DNA from: Opitutaceae bacterium
GTDB lineage: Bacteria > Verrucomicrobiota > Verrucomicrobiia > Opitutales > Opitutaceae
Assembly: GCA_027490995.1 (NCBI GenBank)
Contig: JAIXWY010000011.1
Location: 868,001-932,000 of the forward strand
Reading direction: 5' to 3'
DNA: 64,000 nucleotides
In this document: positions 8,960 to 18,788 of the stretch, piece by piece
Layout of the letters: each line of letters starts with the position of its first letter
How positions within the stretch are numbered: position 1 is the stretch's first letter
The notes under the pieces: model-generated
Database searches by the model: none
What the model was told of the DNA's origin: nothing
Seen by the model: the letters and a program-made list of their open reading frames with translations, nothing else
Position numbers and translations under genes: made by a program

Positions 8960-9583
8960 TCAAGCGGCGGGGGCGACGGTCAGCTTGGCGGCGTCACGCG
9001 TCGAAGCGACCACGTGATCGACCAAACCATACGCCTTGGCCTCTTCGGCCGTCATGTAATAGTCCCGGTCAGAATCCTTTTCCACCTGCTCCGGAGTCTT
9101 GCCGGTGTGCCGCGCGAGTGTCTCGTTCAGGGTGCGCTTCCAACGCAGGATCTCGCGGGCCGCAATCGCGATGTCGGCGGCCTGACCGCCCGCGCCACCG
9201 CTGGGCTGGTGAATCATCACCCGGCTGTTCGGGAGGGCAAACCGCTTCCCCTTGGTGCCGGCAGCGAGGATCACGGTACTCATGCTCGCGGCCATGCCCA
9301 CGCAGTAGGTGACGATGTCACACTGCAGGAAGTTCATCGTGTCGTAGATCGCCATTCCACCCGTCACAATCCCGCCCGGCGAATTGATGTAGAGATGGAT
9401 ATCCTTCTTTGCGTCCTCCATCTGGAGGAAGAGCAGTTGCGCAATGACGCTGTTGGCCACGCCATCGTCGATCGGCGTGCCGATAAAGATGATCCGGTCC
9501 TTCAGGAGCCGACTATAGATATCCATCGACCGCTCGCCGCGGCCGGTGTTTTCAATGACGTAAGGGATGTAGTACGAACTCAC
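8960..9583 (-). CDS. clpP: ATP-dependent Clp protease proteolytic subunit ClpP
   Basis: 207 aa. The catalytic triad is visible: Ser in [10 protein letters not shown], His in [10 protein letters not shown], and Asp in KDSDRDYYM. The rest follows ClpP closely ([51 protein letters not shown]). It forms the tetradecameric protease chamber used by ClpX. The start codon overlaps the stop of tig by 4 bases (9580-9583), so the two are translationally coupled. Full-length, no oddities beyond Ser-Thr in place of Gly-Ala after the nucleophile region. Confidence 0.97.
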   Translation of the reverse strand: MSSYYIPYVIENTGRGERSMDIYSRLLKDRIIFIGTPIDDGVANSVIAQLLFLQMEDAKKDIHLYINSPGGIVTGGMAIYDTMNFLQCDIVTYCVGMAASMSTVILAAGTKGKRFALPNSRVMIHQPSGGAGGQAADIAIAAREILRWKRTLNETLARHTGKTPEQVEKDSDRDYYMTAEEAKAYGLVDHVVASTRDAAKLTVAPAA

Positions 9584-10917
9584 GAGGAGGACTTCGGGGT
9601 CTCAGATGCCTTGGTGGTAACCTTAGCTTTGGAGACCAAGAATTCAACCGTCTTGTCCAGAATGATGTTCTGCTGCATCGCGCGCAGTTGCTCGCGGTCC
9701 TTCGACAACTGCTTCACCAGCTTGTCAGCCGACACGCCAGAGCGCATCGACTCACGGTAGATGAAGCTATTCATGTCGTTCTCGGTAAGCTTGATACCCT
9801 CTTGGTCCGCAATGCGCCCGAGGATCAGCTGCATCTTGACGCGGGCGGCGGCGGCCTTGCGGGCATTCTCGAAAAGCTCCTTCTTGTCCTTCTCAAACTG
9901 CTCCTGCGGCACGCCGCGGCGCATGTTTTCCTCGATGAACTGACGAAGCACGTCCTGGGTCTCGAGGTCGATCAGCGACGCCGGGAGTTCAAACTCCAGC
10001 TTGGAGACTACGGCCTCGGTGACCTGACGACGCTGGAGAGACCTATTCTGGTGCTCTTTCTGCATCCGCAAGGAGTTGCGCACGTTGGTCTTCAGCGCAT
10101 CAAGGGAGTCGGCTTGGTGCGACTTCAGGAACTCGTCGTTGATCTCGGGAAGGACGCGCTCGCGGATCTCGAGAATCTCGACCGCGTACTGGGCCTTGGC
10201 ACCTGCCAAGGCCGGGAGCGGCGCAAATTCCGCCGGGAATGCGATCTCCACCGTGCGCTTCTCGCCGGCCTTGAGGCCACTGAGTTCGCGACCGAGGCCC
10301 GGAATCAACCCTTCCTGGCTGCCATCCACTTCTTCCCACGTCTGAGGCGCCTTGCCGTAAATGGGACGGTCCGGGGAAAGATCCGCGATGGGCTTGCCAT
10401 CGACCGTGCCCTCGTAAGACAGCTTCACAAAATCTCCCTTGGCCGAGGCCCGCTCCGCGACTCGGAAATCCGCGCGCTCCGCACGCATCGCCTCGATCGT
10501 ACGATCCACCTCTTCATCGGTGGCCTCGACCGGAGCAACCTCGGTTTCCAGAGCGTCGTAAGCCGGCAGATCGAACTGCGGACGCACATCGACCGTGAAA
10601 CGGATCTCCGCAGGCTTGCCCGCGGCGAGCTCGCCCGGCACTGCGTCAACGAGCTGCATCACGTCCAACTTGGACTGGGTCAGGCCGGCTTGGTAGGCCT
10701 TCGAAACCACCTTCTGCTTGAACTCATCGGCGATATCCTTGCCGAAGCGCTTCAGCACCATGTCCGTCGGAGCCTTGCCGGGGCGAAACCCGGGGAGCCG
10801 GGCCATGCGGGCAAACTCCGCCACGGTGGCGGCGTGCTGGGCGCTTACCTCGCCCGCCTCGAGCGTCACGACGAGGCTCTTGCGGGTCACGGACTGGTCT
10901 TGGACTGCGATGTTCAC
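9580..10917 (-). CDS. tig: Trigger factor (ribosome-associated chaperone)
   Basis: 445 aa. The N-terminal ribosome-binding domain carries the signature [10 protein letters not shown] (around residues 40-49). The FKBP-like prolyl isomerase domain follows from about 150 to 250 ([17 protein letters not shown] ... [17 protein letters not shown]), and the alpha-helical C-terminal chaperone domain from there to the end. It binds near the ribosome exit tunnel and shields nascent chains. First gene of tig-clpP-clpX, a conserved arrangement. Divergent from the TsaB-like gene, with 128 bases between the starts that must hold its promoter. Confidence 0.96.
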   Translation of the reverse strand: MNIAVQDQSVTRKSLVVTLEAGEVSAQHAATVAEFARMARLPGFRPGKAPTDMVLKRFGKDIADEFKQKVVSKAYQAGLTQSKLDVMQLVDAVPGELAAGKPAEIRFTVDVRPQFDLPAYDALETEVAPVEATDEEVDRTIEAMRAERADFRVAERASAKGDFVKLSYEGTVDGKPIADLSPDRPIYGKAPQTWEEVDGSQEGLIPGLGRELSGLKAGEKRTVEIAFPAEFAPLPALAGAKAQYAVEILEIRERVLPEINDEFLKSHQADSLDALKTNVRNSLRMQKEHQNRSLQRRQVTEAVVSKLEFELPASLIDLETQDVLRQFIEENMRRGVPQEQFEKDKKELFENARKAAAARVKMQLILGRIADQEGIKLTENDMNSFIYRESMRSGVSADKLVKQLSKDREQLRAMQQNIILDKTVEFLVSKAKVTTKASETPKSSS

Positions 10918-11045
10918 GGCGAAGAAGAGAGGAAAGGAAGGGTCAGTAGTAAACCGGCAACGATGCGCCTCCGACGAGGGCCGGTCAATGACGGATTCTG
11001 CACGCTTGCCTCGGTCCAGCCCCCGGGCATTGGTCGCAGGGACGC

Positions 11046-11720
11046 ATGCCTTCCCTGCGCTCGGTCCTCAACCTCCACGGCCCCGCCCTCGTCCTCGACG
11101 CCGCTTCGAGTCGCGTGCAGGTAGGCTGGCTGAAGGGTCCCGACGACGCGGGGGTCTGGCAACACCACGATGGCGAGGCCGGCGACACCCTCTTTCGCGG
11201 TCTCGAATCCCTTGGTTGCGACGTCCTGGAAGCGGGATGCTTCCTGTTCTGCGCGGGTCCGGGATCGTTGCTTGGCATCCGCACCACCGCAGTACTGCTT
11301 CGAACCTGGACCACGTTGAAACCTCGGCCCTGCTTCTCCTACCAGAGCCTTGAACTCGTGGCCCGCGGTCCCCACGCTCCCGGAATGGCGGTGATCGCGG
11401 ACGCGCGGCGTGACATGTGGCACGTGGTCGCCCGCGATGCCGGCGGGGCTCCCCTGCCCGTACAGCGCATCCCGGCCCAAGACCTTCCCACATCGCGGTG
11501 CATGCCGGAGCACTTCCGCCATTGGGCTCCCCTGCCCTCAGGCACGGCTCGCGTCCCGTATCACGTCGGCGAGTTACTGCGTGCGACCGCGAACGTGCCA
11601 CTGCTCCACGAGAGCCCGGAACCCGATGCTTTCCTCCACGAGGATCCGCAGTACGTCACCTGGACCCCGCGGGTGCATCAGGCACCGTCTTCGTCGGCTG
11701 CTTCCGCCGACGCAGACTAG
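11046..11720 (+). CDS. tsaB: TsaB-like protein (tRNA t6A biosynthesis), divergent
   Basis: 224 aa. It has the ASKHA-type features of TsaB/YeaZ: an N-terminal [15 protein letters not shown] strand, [20 protein letters not shown] (family pattern GPGSFTGLRIG), and [15 protein letters not shown] (family pattern DARM.EVY). TsaB is the partner of TsaD in making threonylcarbamoyladenosine at position 37 of ANN-reading tRNAs. The sequence is more divergent than usual (GSLLGIR for GSFTGLR) and the C-terminus is Ser/Ala-rich. No tsaD, tsaE or rimI gene is adjacent. Its TAG stop overlaps the stop of the convergent UDP-sugar dehydrogenase gene in the palindrome ctag. Confidence 0.75.
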   Translation: MPSLRSVLNLHGPALVLDAASSRVQVGWLKGPDDAGVWQHHDGEAGDTLFRGLESLGCDVLEAGCFLFCAGPGSLLGIRTTAVLLRTWTTLKPRPCFSYQSLELVARGPHAPGMAVIADARRDMWHVVARDAGGAPLPVQRIPAQDLPTSRCMPEHFRHWAPLPSGTARVPYHVGELLRATANVPLLHESPEPDAFLHEDPQYVTWTPRVHQAPSSSAASADAD

Positions 11721-13081
11721 CGTCCGATCGCGTAGACGCGGAACCCGAGTTCGCGAAGGCGATCCGCCGGGAGGATATTGCGACCGTCAAAGACAAAGGC
11801 CGGCTTGGTCATGGCCTGATAGATGCGCGCAAAGTCGAGCGTGCGGAACTCATCCCACTCCGTGACCACCGCGACGGCATGCGAGCCCTCGGCGGCGGCG
11901 TACGCGGAGTCAGCGATGGACAAGCGGCGCACATCCGCTCCTGCTGCCTGCAGGTCGCGACGGATTTCTGCCTCCGAAACTTTCGGATCATAGACCACCA
12001 CCTGCGCCTGCTCGGCGAGCAACTCTCGGACCACGGCGATCGCCGCCGACTCACGGGTGTCGTTCGTGTCCTTTTTGAAGGCGAAGCCAAGGACCGCGAT
12101 GCGCTTATCCGCGACGCTGTTGAAGAGCGTCTTCACGATCCGCGCGGAGAAGCGCTGCTTCTGCCACTCGTTCATCCGCACCACGTGATCCCAGTAGGCC
12201 CCGACCTCCGGGAGACCGAAGGTCTCGCACAGGTACACGAGGTTCAGGATGTCCTTGCGAAAACACGAGCCACCGAAACCAACGCTGGCCTTCAGGAACT
12301 TCGGACCGATGCGGGAATCGCGCCCGATCGCGTTCGCGACCTCGTCCACATCCGCTCCGGTCGCCTCGCACAGCGCCGAAATCGCATTGATCGACGAAAT
12401 GCGCTGCGCGAGGAACGCGTTGGCCACCAACTTTGAAAGCTCCGAGGACCAGAGATTGGTCGTGATAATGCGCTCCCGCGGTACCCAACGCGCATAGACA
12501 TCCACGAGGGTGCGGACCGCCGCTTCGCCCGCGGGCGTCCGTTCACCACCGATCAGCACGCGATCGGGATTGAGCAAATCCGCGATCGCGGTGCCCTCCG
12601 CGAGAAACTCCGGATTCGACAGCACCGCATGAACCAAACCGCGCGTCGTGGCGTTCGCTGCCAGGATGTCCTTGATCGTCTCCGCCGTTCGCACCGGGAT
12701 CGTCGACTTCTCGACGATGATCTTAGGCGACTCAGCCACCTCGGCGATCGTCCGCGCCACGGACTCCACAAACCGCAGGTCAGCCGCCCGGCCGGCGCCC
12801 ACGCCGTAGGTCTTCGTCGGCGTATTGACCGCGACAAAGATTAGGTCCGACTCCTTGATGGCAGCCCGGACATCGACCGAGAAGAAGAGGTTCCGGCCGC
12901 GACACTCGCGCACGATGCCCTCCAACCCCGGCTCGTAGATCGGCAATGCATCGGAGTTCCAGGACGCGATGCGCTCGGCGTTCATGTCGACCACCGTGAC
13001 CCGGATGTCCGGAGCCTTGTGGGCAATCATGGCCATAGTGGGGCCTCCAACGTAGCCGGCGCCGATGCAGCAAATCTTCAT
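11717..13081 (-). CDS. UDP-glucose 6-dehydrogenase family protein
   Basis: 454 aa from the ATG at 13081; a GTG five codons upstream is also open, but the ATG starts exactly at the NAD-binding strand [14 protein letters not shown]. Other motifs: [45 protein letters not shown], and the catalytic Cys in [19 protein letters not shown]. It oxidises UDP-glucose to UDP-glucuronate in two NAD+-dependent steps for capsule, LPS or exopolysaccharide precursors. The long form and [14 protein letters not shown] wording resemble the eukaryote-like UGDH branch rather than the short bacterial Ugd. A terminator separates it from ftsH upstream; the stop overlaps that of the TsaB-like gene. Confidence 0.92.
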   Translation of the reverse strand: MKICCIGAGYVGGPTMAMIAHKAPDIRVTVVDMNAERIASWNSDALPIYEPGLEGIVRECRGRNLFFSVDVRAAIKESDLIFVAVNTPTKTYGVGAGRAADLRFVESVARTIAEVAESPKIIVEKSTIPVRTAETIKDILAANATTRGLVHAVLSNPEFLAEGTAIADLLNPDRVLIGGERTPAGEAAVRTLVDVYARWVPRERIITTNLWSSELSKLVANAFLAQRISSINAISALCEATGADVDEVANAIGRDSRIGPKFLKASVGFGGSCFRKDILNLVYLCETFGLPEVGAYWDHVVRMNEWQKQRFSARIVKTLFNSVADKRIAVLGFAFKKDTNDTRESAAIAVVRELLAEQAQVVVYDPKVSEAEIRRDLQAAGADVRRLSIADSAYAAAEGSHAVAVVTEWDEFRTLDFARIYQAMTKPAFVFDGRNILPADRLRELGFRVYAIGR

Positions 13082-13127
13082 GGGAAACAGCGCCACGCTG
13101 CCTTACGTGGAGCGCTAATCCAAGGGC

Positions 13128-13154
13128 AAAACGCCCGGCAGTCTCGCCGGGCGT
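13128..13154 (-). terminator. Intrinsic terminator after ftsH
   Basis: A 9-base-pair stem, acgcccggc at 13131-13139 with gccgggcgt at 13146-13154 and a 6-base loop, is followed on the minus strand by a short T-run (plus-strand aaaa at 13128-13131). It lies 57 bases past the ftsH stop and upstream of the UDP-glucose dehydrogenase gene. Confidence 0.75.
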
Positions 13155-13211
13155 GCAACGATCACGTCAAACCGCGGGGAGCCGCCTCCCAACCGTCCGC
13201 GGTTGCGCCCA

Positions 13212-15230
13212 TCAGGCCGGATGGGGAGCCGGAGTCGGCGTGCCAAGAGTGTCCGGTGCCGACGACTGATCCGCCGCCTTCTTGCCGCTGCGCTCATCGG
13301 GCTTGGGCGCGGCGGCCGGGGCTTCGCGCACGATCGGGGAACGAATTTCGCCGAACTCCACAATCTCCTTCACATGGATACCATCGATCGTCTCGTGCGC
13401 AATCAGCGCATCCGCGATCTTGTCGAGCGCGACACGATGCTCGACAATGATCTGTCGGGCCCGCGCGTAAGACTCGTCAACCAGCACCTTCACCTCGGCA
13501 TCGATCCGGCGTGACGTCTCCTCGGAGACCGTATGCGAACGAGTGATCTCGCGGCCAAGGAAAACCGTGTCCTGATTGTCACCGTAAGCGATCGGGCCAA
13601 GCGGACTCATGCCCCAATTGCACACCATGTGGCGCGCCAGCTTGGTCGCCTGCTCAATGTCTCCGGAAGCGCCGCTGGTGACATCATTCAACGCCACATC
13701 TTCCGCAATCCGGCCACCAAACAGCGCCGCCAAGCGATTCAGCATCTTCCGCTTCGCGTAATTGTAGGTGTCCTTGGTCGGGATGTACATCGTGCTCCCC
13801 AAAGAGCGACCACGCGGGATGATCGTCACCTTGTGCACCGGCATCGTATCGTCTCCGATCACGACGCTGACGAGGGCGTGACCGGCCTCGTGATAGGCGA
13901 CGACCTTCTTGTCCTCGTCATCCATCACCCGACGGCGTTCGCGGCCGAAGAGAACCTTACTGCGGGCGTCGTCGACGTCCTGCATCTCGACCTTCTTCTT
14001 GTTGCGGCGAGCGGCCAGCAGAGCGGACTCGTTGAGCAGGTTGGCGAGCTCGGCACCAGAAAGGCCTGGCGTACCCCGCGCCACCACCGCGAGATCGACG
14101 TCCTCAGCGAGGGTGATCTTCCGGGCATGCACGCGAAGGATCTGCTCGCGCCCGATCAAATCCGGCAGATCGACGTAGATCTGGCGGTCGAAGCGACCCG
14201 GACGCAAGAGGGCCTGATCCAGCACGTCGGGACGATTAGTCGCGGCGATGATGATGACGCCCTCGGTCGTGTCGAATCCGTCCATCTCCACGAGCATCGA
14301 GTTCAGCGTTTGTTCGCGCTCGTCGTTGCCGCCACCGAGGCCGGCGCCGCGCTGACGGCCGACCGCATCGATCTCATCGATGAAGATGAGGCAAGGCGCG
14401 TTCTTGCGCCCCTGCTCGAACATGTCGCGGACGCGGCTGGCGCCCACGCCGACGAACATCTCAACAAAGTCGGAACCGGAGATGCTGAAGAAAGGCACGT
14501 CGGCCTCACCCGCCACCGCCTTGGCCAGGAGCGTTTTGCCTGTACCCGGGGGGCCGACCAAAAGAATTCCCTTCGGAATCTTACCGCCCATGCGGGTGAA
14601 CTTCTTGGGGTCCTTGAGAAACTCGACGACCTCAGCGACCTCCTCCTTCGCTTCATCGCAGCCAGCGACCTCCGCAAAGGTAATCCGATCGCGATCGCGC
14701 GTGAGCAACTTAGCGCGGCTCTTACCAAAGTTCATCGCACCGCGACCCGCATTGCGCAACTGGCGGATAAACAAGAAGTAGAGCAGGCCGATGATCAGGA
14801 GAAACGGGATGATCTGCGAAGCAATCTGCGCCAGCAGGGTCGTCGCCGGTTGCTCGGTGAATTTCTGCGACTTCTGCAGTTTCTCAAGATTGGTGTCGGT
14901 CAAGCGTCCGGATGCCCGGAAAAAGGCCGTCTTGCCGGAGTCCGACGTGAGGACCGCCTCGGTCGTCTCGCCCGACACCACCACCCAATCGCGTCCCCCA
15001 GAGGTATCGGGGCGAATCAGCCCCTCGCGGATCTGACCGGCTTCCGCCAGTTCGACCACCCTCTGCAAGTTTAGCTGGGCGGGCGCCTTCACCTTGCCAG
15101 GGTTGAGGAAGAAAAGGGCGAGAACCGCCGCGACGATGGCGAGCCAGATCAGCAGCACCTTCGGCTGGAAGCGCTCCGGCGGCAGATTCTTGAGGGGACG
15201 GCGACGGTTCTTGGGATCGTTCTCGGACAT
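13212..15230 (-). CDS. ftsH: ATP-dependent zinc metalloprotease FtsH
   Basis: 672 aa from the ATG at 15230. Two membrane helices, around residues 25-43 and 139-156, flank a periplasmic domain of about 95 residues. Walker A is GPPGTGKT (226-233), Walker [12 protein letters not shown], the second region of homology [20 protein letters not shown], and the zinc site H447EAGH. The C-terminus is an Ala/Pro-rich low-complexity tail. FtsH degrades misfolded membrane proteins and regulatory cytoplasmic proteins at the inner membrane. It lies 51 bases after tilS on the same strand; a terminator follows at 13128-13154. Confidence 0.97.
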   Translation of the reverse strand: MSENDPKNRRRPLKNLPPERFQPKVLLIWLAIVAAVLALFFLNPGKVKAPAQLNLQRVVELAEAGQIREGLIRPDTSGGRDWVVVSGETTEAVLTSDSGKTAFFRASGRLTDTNLEKLQKSQKFTEQPATTLLAQIASQIIPFLLIIGLLYFLFIRQLRNAGRGAMNFGKSRAKLLTRDRDRITFAEVAGCDEAKEEVAEVVEFLKDPKKFTRMGGKIPKGILLVGPPGTGKTLLAKAVAGEADVPFFSISGSDFVEMFVGVGASRVRDMFEQGRKNAPCLIFIDEIDAVGRQRGAGLGGGNDEREQTLNSMLVEMDGFDTTEGVIIIAATNRPDVLDQALLRPGRFDRQIYVDLPDLIGREQILRVHARKITLAEDVDLAVVARGTPGLSGAELANLLNESALLAARRNKKKVEMQDVDDARSKVLFGRERRRVMDDEDKKVVAYHEAGHALVSVVIGDDTMPVHKVTIIPRGRSLGSTMYIPTKDTYNYAKRKMLNRLAALFGGRIAEDVALNDVTSGASGDIEQATKLARHMVCNWGMSPLGPIAYGDNQDTVFLGREITRSHTVSEETSRRIDAEVKVLVDESYARARQIIVEHRVALDKIADALIAHETIDGIHVKEIVEFGEIRSPIVREAPAAAPKPDERSGKKAADQSSAPDTLGTPTPAPHPA

Positions 15231-15281
15231 TGATTGAGCGGATGGACTCCGCCGAAACGGTGGAGGTTCCACTCAGACAAG

Positions 15282-16358
15282 TCAATTGGCCCGGGTCGCT
15301 TTTCGCAGCTTTGCGGCTTTTTCGCCCGCAGACTCAAACCGAAGCCATCCACGTTCGACCTTCGCGAAGCCCGCTGGGCCGAGGCTCAATCGAGTCGCAG
15401 CACCGGATCGGGCCGCCCCCAAGACGGCCTCAAAAGTCTGACGGGAGATTTCACCCCACCGCGATCCGAGGCTCAAACGCCAGCGATGCAACACCCTGCG
15501 CGCGACTGCCGGCGGCAGGGCAGCAAGGTCGGCGAGCCGCACGCCGCGCTCGGGTGAAACGACGATGCCGCCCGCCCAGGTTTCCAATGCCTCGGCGTCC
15601 TCCTCCAATTGATCCCGCGAGCGGGAAACCCCCGCCAACACATCCCGCCCGGGCTCGGCGGCAAGCCAGCGGGGAACCACATCGTGCCTTAGGCGGTTGC
15701 GCAGATGGTCACCGGACGCATTGGTGGCATCCTCCCGCCAAGGAATGCTCGCCCGCTTTAGGGCGTCGCAGATCGCGGACTTGGACAGGGTGAGCAACGG
15801 CCTCACATGAGTCCGTCGGCGGGCCAAGCAGTGGATGGGCCGAGGCGCGACAAGCCCTTCCAGCCCACTGCCCCGCGCCAGCCGCATGAGGATGCTCTCG
15901 GCGACGTCGTTCTGGTGGTGTCCAAGCCAGAGAATCCGCCGCCGCGACGCCATCAACGCCTGATCAAAAAAAGCAAACCGTGCCGCCCGCGCTTCGGTCT
16001 CGCTGGGCTGAACCCGCTCCCTGCGCTTCCAGCGCGCGGTCCGGAGGGGGAGGTCGAGCCCAGCACAGACCTGCCGGCAAAACCGCTCGTCCGCCTCGGA
16101 CGCGCTGCCACGCAACCGGTGATTGAAATGGAGCGCCTGCAGCCCGCGGCGACGCGTCGGCCAGTGCGCCCAGACCAGAAGCAGCAGCGCCAGTGAATCC
16201 GCCCCACCCGAGAAGGCGACCGTCCATGGCCCCCTCGCGTCCTTGGCCCAGCGATGGACCGACGCATGCAGCCGGTCGCGCGGAAGGATCGCCGCCAGTC
16301 TCTGTGCCGCCGCCGGCCAGTCGATCCGGGCAGCTGCGGTGACCCTTCGGCGCGTCAT
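15282..16358 (-). CDS. tilS: tRNA(Ile)-lysidine synthetase TilS
   Basis: 358 aa from the ATG at 16358; a longer open frame would overlap serS and is not protein-like. The PP-loop ATP pyrophosphatase motif is FSGGADS (residues 49-55), followed by ALHFNHRLRGSASEADE, LGHHQNDVAESILMRLARGSGLEGL, RPLL and WREDATNASGDHLRNRLRH, all TilS landmarks. The enzyme converts cytidine 34 of tRNA-Ile(CAU) to lysidine so that it reads AUA. The C-terminal region is shortened compared with E. coli TilS (432 aa), similar to compact forms. It lies 20 bases after serS and 51 bases before ftsH, probably one transcript. Confidence 0.93.
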   Translation of the reverse strand: MTRRRVTAAARIDWPAAAQRLAAILPRDRLHASVHRWAKDARGPWTVAFSGGADSLALLLLVWAHWPTRRRGLQALHFNHRLRGSASEADERFCRQVCAGLDLPLRTARWKRRERVQPSETEARAARFAFFDQALMASRRRILWLGHHQNDVAESILMRLARGSGLEGLVAPRPIHCLARRRTHVRPLLTLSKSAICDALKRASIPWREDATNASGDHLRNRLRHDVVPRWLAAEPGRDVLAGVSRSRDQLEEDAEALETWAGGIVVSPERGVRLADLAALPPAVARRVLHRWRLSLGSRWGEISRQTFEAVLGAARSGAATRLSLGPAGFAKVERGWLRFESAGEKAAKLRKATRAN

Positions 16359-16378
16359 CGGGCAGCCCCGGCAGGGGC

Positions 16379-17653
16379 TCAGGCCGGAAAACGGAGATGG
16401 TCGCGGCCGAAGAAACGCACGAGCGCCGTCGGAATCCGCACCGAGCCATCGGGCTGGAGATTGTTCTCGAGGATCGCCGCGAGCACTCGGGGCACCGCCA
16501 AGCCCGAACCGTTGAGCGTGTGCACCAACTCGGGCTTGCCCGTCTCGCGGGACCGATACCGGATCTGCGCCCGACGCGCCTGAAACGCCTCGAAGTTCGA
16601 ACAACTCGATACCTCCAACCAGCGCTTCTGGCCCGCCGCCCACACTTCCAAATCGTATTTCTTGGCCTGCGCAAACCCCAGATCACCACCGCACATCAGA
16701 AGGACGCGGTAGGGGAGCTCGAGCTTGCGGAGCAAACGCTCCGCATCGTCGCGCAACAGATCGAGTTCCACGTAGCTCTGCGACGGATGCACCCATTTGA
16801 GCAGCTCAACCTTGTCGAACTGGTGCAAGCGGTTCAGCCCGCGCACGTCCTTGCCGTAGCTTCCTGCCTCGCGACGGAAGCACGGGGTGTACGCACAGCG
16901 ATGGACCGGAAGCGACTCCTCGGCGAGGATCTCGTCGCGGAAGAAGTTCGTCAGCGGTACCTCGGCCGTCGGCACCGCATAGAGGTGGTCAACTGCCGTC
17001 TCGTACATCTGGCCTTCCTTGTCGGGCAATTGGCCCGTGGCGGTCGCGCTGGCCGCATTCACCAGAATGGGCGGAGACACCTCCAAGTAGCCCGCGGCCG
17101 CCGCTTCCTCGAGGAAGAAGTTCAGCAGCGCGCGCACGAGACGGGCCCCGTCGCCCACGTAAAAGGGGAAGCCCGCTCCGGTCACCTTGGCACCGCGCCC
17201 GAAGTCGAAGAGGTGATCAAAGCCCGGGATCTCCCAATGGGCCTTGGCCACGGGCGAGAGCGCGTCGATGTTCCCGTGAGAGGAGAAAACGGCGTTCTGT
17301 TCCGGGGTCCGCCCCTCAGGCACGCTGCTGTGTGGGAGGTTCGGAAGCGATAGCATCGCCTGTCGCCACGCCGTCTCGATCTCCGCCAACTCGGCTTCAC
17401 GCTGCTTCACCTCGGCTGAGACCGCCTTCATCTCGCCCACCTTGGCGATGAACTCCGGCGAGCCCTTCTTGAGTGCAACCATCTCGTTGTTCGCCGCCTT
17501 CTGCCGGGAACGCAGGGTCTCCACGTCGTGGAGCCGGGAGCGCCACGCCGCATCCACGCTCAGCACGGCGTCGATATCGACCTCAAGGTGCTTCTTTTGA
17601 ATCGCGGCCCGGACAAGGTCGGGCGACTCGCGGAGGAGTTTAGGATCAAGCAT
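16379..17653 (-). CDS. serS: Seryl-tRNA synthetase
   Basis: 424 aa, normal length. The N-terminal coiled-coil arm begins MLDPKLLRESPDLVRAAIQ. Class II motif 2 is CFRREAGSYGKDVRGLNRLHQF and motif 3 is NGSGLAVPRVLAAILEN; the substrate loop EVSSCSNFEAFQARR is intact. It charges tRNA-Ser (and tRNA-Sec) with serine. Upstream at 66 bases is a heptosyltransferase gene, downstream at 20 bases tilS, all on the minus strand. Confidence 0.97.
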   Translation of the reverse strand: MLDPKLLRESPDLVRAAIQKKHLEVDIDAVLSVDAAWRSRLHDVETLRSRQKAANNEMVALKKGSPEFIAKVGEMKAVSAEVKQREAELAEIETAWRQAMLSLPNLPHSSVPEGRTPEQNAVFSSHGNIDALSPVAKAHWEIPGFDHLFDFGRGAKVTGAGFPFYVGDGARLVRALLNFFLEEAAAAGYLEVSPPILVNAASATATGQLPDKEGQMYETAVDHLYAVPTAEVPLTNFFRDEILAEESLPVHRCAYTPCFRREAGSYGKDVRGLNRLHQFDKVELLKWVHPSQSYVELDLLRDDAERLLRKLELPYRVLLMCGGDLGFAQAKKYDLEVWAAGQKRWLEVSSCSNFEAFQARRAQIRYRSRETGKPELVHTLNGSGLAVPRVLAAILENNLQPDGSVRIPTALVRFFGRDHLRFPA

Positions 17654-17719
17654 GGCTAGTTAGGCGAAACCACGAAAGGAACGGGATGAACACTCTTTTT
17701 TCTCGGCTCCCGGTCCCGC

Positions 17720-18679
17720 TCATCGGCGGGCCGGGGTATCCCAGCGCTGGAAACGCTGAAAGACCTCTTTGGCGGACAGCATCGACAGGGCACCCACTGG
17801 AGCTTGGATGACGTGATTATTCGGGGCGTTGAGCGGATAAGGTCCGAAGCGGCGTGGATCCGTGGGGCCGAAGATTCCAAGGGTGCGCACGCCCAAGGCC
17901 GCCGCTAGGTGCATCGGGCCGCTGTCGTTGGAAATCACCCACCCTGCCCGCGCGATCAGCGCCGGAAGCGAGAGTAAGCTCGTGTTCCCAGTGAGGTTGA
18001 GGAACTGGTCGCGGGGAAACGCATCCTTGTCCGGCACGTAGTTATTGCCCGCCCAGACCACGTAGCGGGACCGGTCCTCGCGCAGGAGCATATCGGTGAA
18101 TTCCTTGAATCCACCCCAGCGTTTCTCAGGACGCCGGGAGTCGGGAAAGATCACGATCGGCGCGGCACTGCGCCGGCCATCCAGAAAGCTCAGGTTGAAG
18201 CGCTCGGCGTCGCGAAAACGCAGTGCGCCCGCAAGTTCCGGCTTGGCACCGAGGACCGGGGCGAACTGGAGCAGAATATCCAACGCATGGGCTCCTTCGC
18301 CAGCCGGCGGGAGGGGTACCCGCTCCGAGTAAAACATCCCGGCGCATTCACGGGCATCCGTCCGGCCGACCTTGCGGTCCGCAATCGTGCGCCAGGTCAT
18401 CAGACCGGTGCGCAGGAGGCCCTGAAAATCAAAGACGAGATCGAACGACGTCTTCCTGACCTCGGCCATCAGCGCCAAATACCCGCGCGCCCCCGCCATG
18501 CGCTGAAAGACGTAGACATGGTCCACCGCCTCACAGGCGCGCACGATGGGCGCAAAGATGTCCCGCACGATCCAGGAAATCCGCAGATGAGGAACCTGCG
18601 CCTTAAGCGACGCGGCCACCTGCAGTCCATGAATGATATCTCCAAGGGACGAGGGCTTGATGATGAGCAGCTGGGTCAT
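17720..18679 (-). CDS. Glycosyltransferase family 9 (heptosyltransferase-like)
   Basis: 319 aa from the ATG at 18679, which starts at the family's typical opening MTQLLIIKPSSLGDIIHGLQ. The C-terminal donor-binding motif is SNDSGPMHLAAALGVRTLGIFGPTDPRRFGPYP. KPSSLGDIIH is closest to WaaC (heptosyltransferase I). GT9 enzymes transfer ADP-heptose to the LPS inner core on the cytoplasmic face of the inner membrane. It is divergent from, and 109 bases away from, a gene that encodes a second GT9 domain fused to a lipid A acyltransferase, so this is an LPS core locus. Exact acceptor is inference. Confidence 0.9.
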   Translation of the reverse strand: MTQLLIIKPSSLGDIIHGLQVAASLKAQVPHLRISWIVRDIFAPIVRACEAVDHVYVFQRMAGARGYLALMAEVRKTSFDLVFDFQGLLRTGLMTWRTIADRKVGRTDARECAGMFYSERVPLPPAGEGAHALDILLQFAPVLGAKPELAGALRFRDAERFNLSFLDGRRSAAPIVIFPDSRRPEKRWGGFKEFTDMLLREDRSRYVVWAGNNYVPDKDAFPRDQFLNLTGNTSLLSLPALIARAGWVISNDSGPMHLAAALGVRTLGIFGPTDPRRFGPYPLNAPNNHVIQAPVGALSMLSAKEVFQRFQRWDTPARR

Positions 18680-18788
18680 TGCCGAGGCCCGGACGACACC
18701 GCTACGAAACGGCATTGCCCGCGCGAGGGCATCGTTTCATGGACTTTAGGCACGGAACGCAAACGCTAACCGCAAGCCCGCCCGCACG

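Noticed and set aside
9688-11124. A 478-codon frame antisense to trigger factor
   Set aside because: Leu/Arg/His-rich composition typical of a GC-shadow frame, and it runs across the tig start and into the TsaB-like gene.
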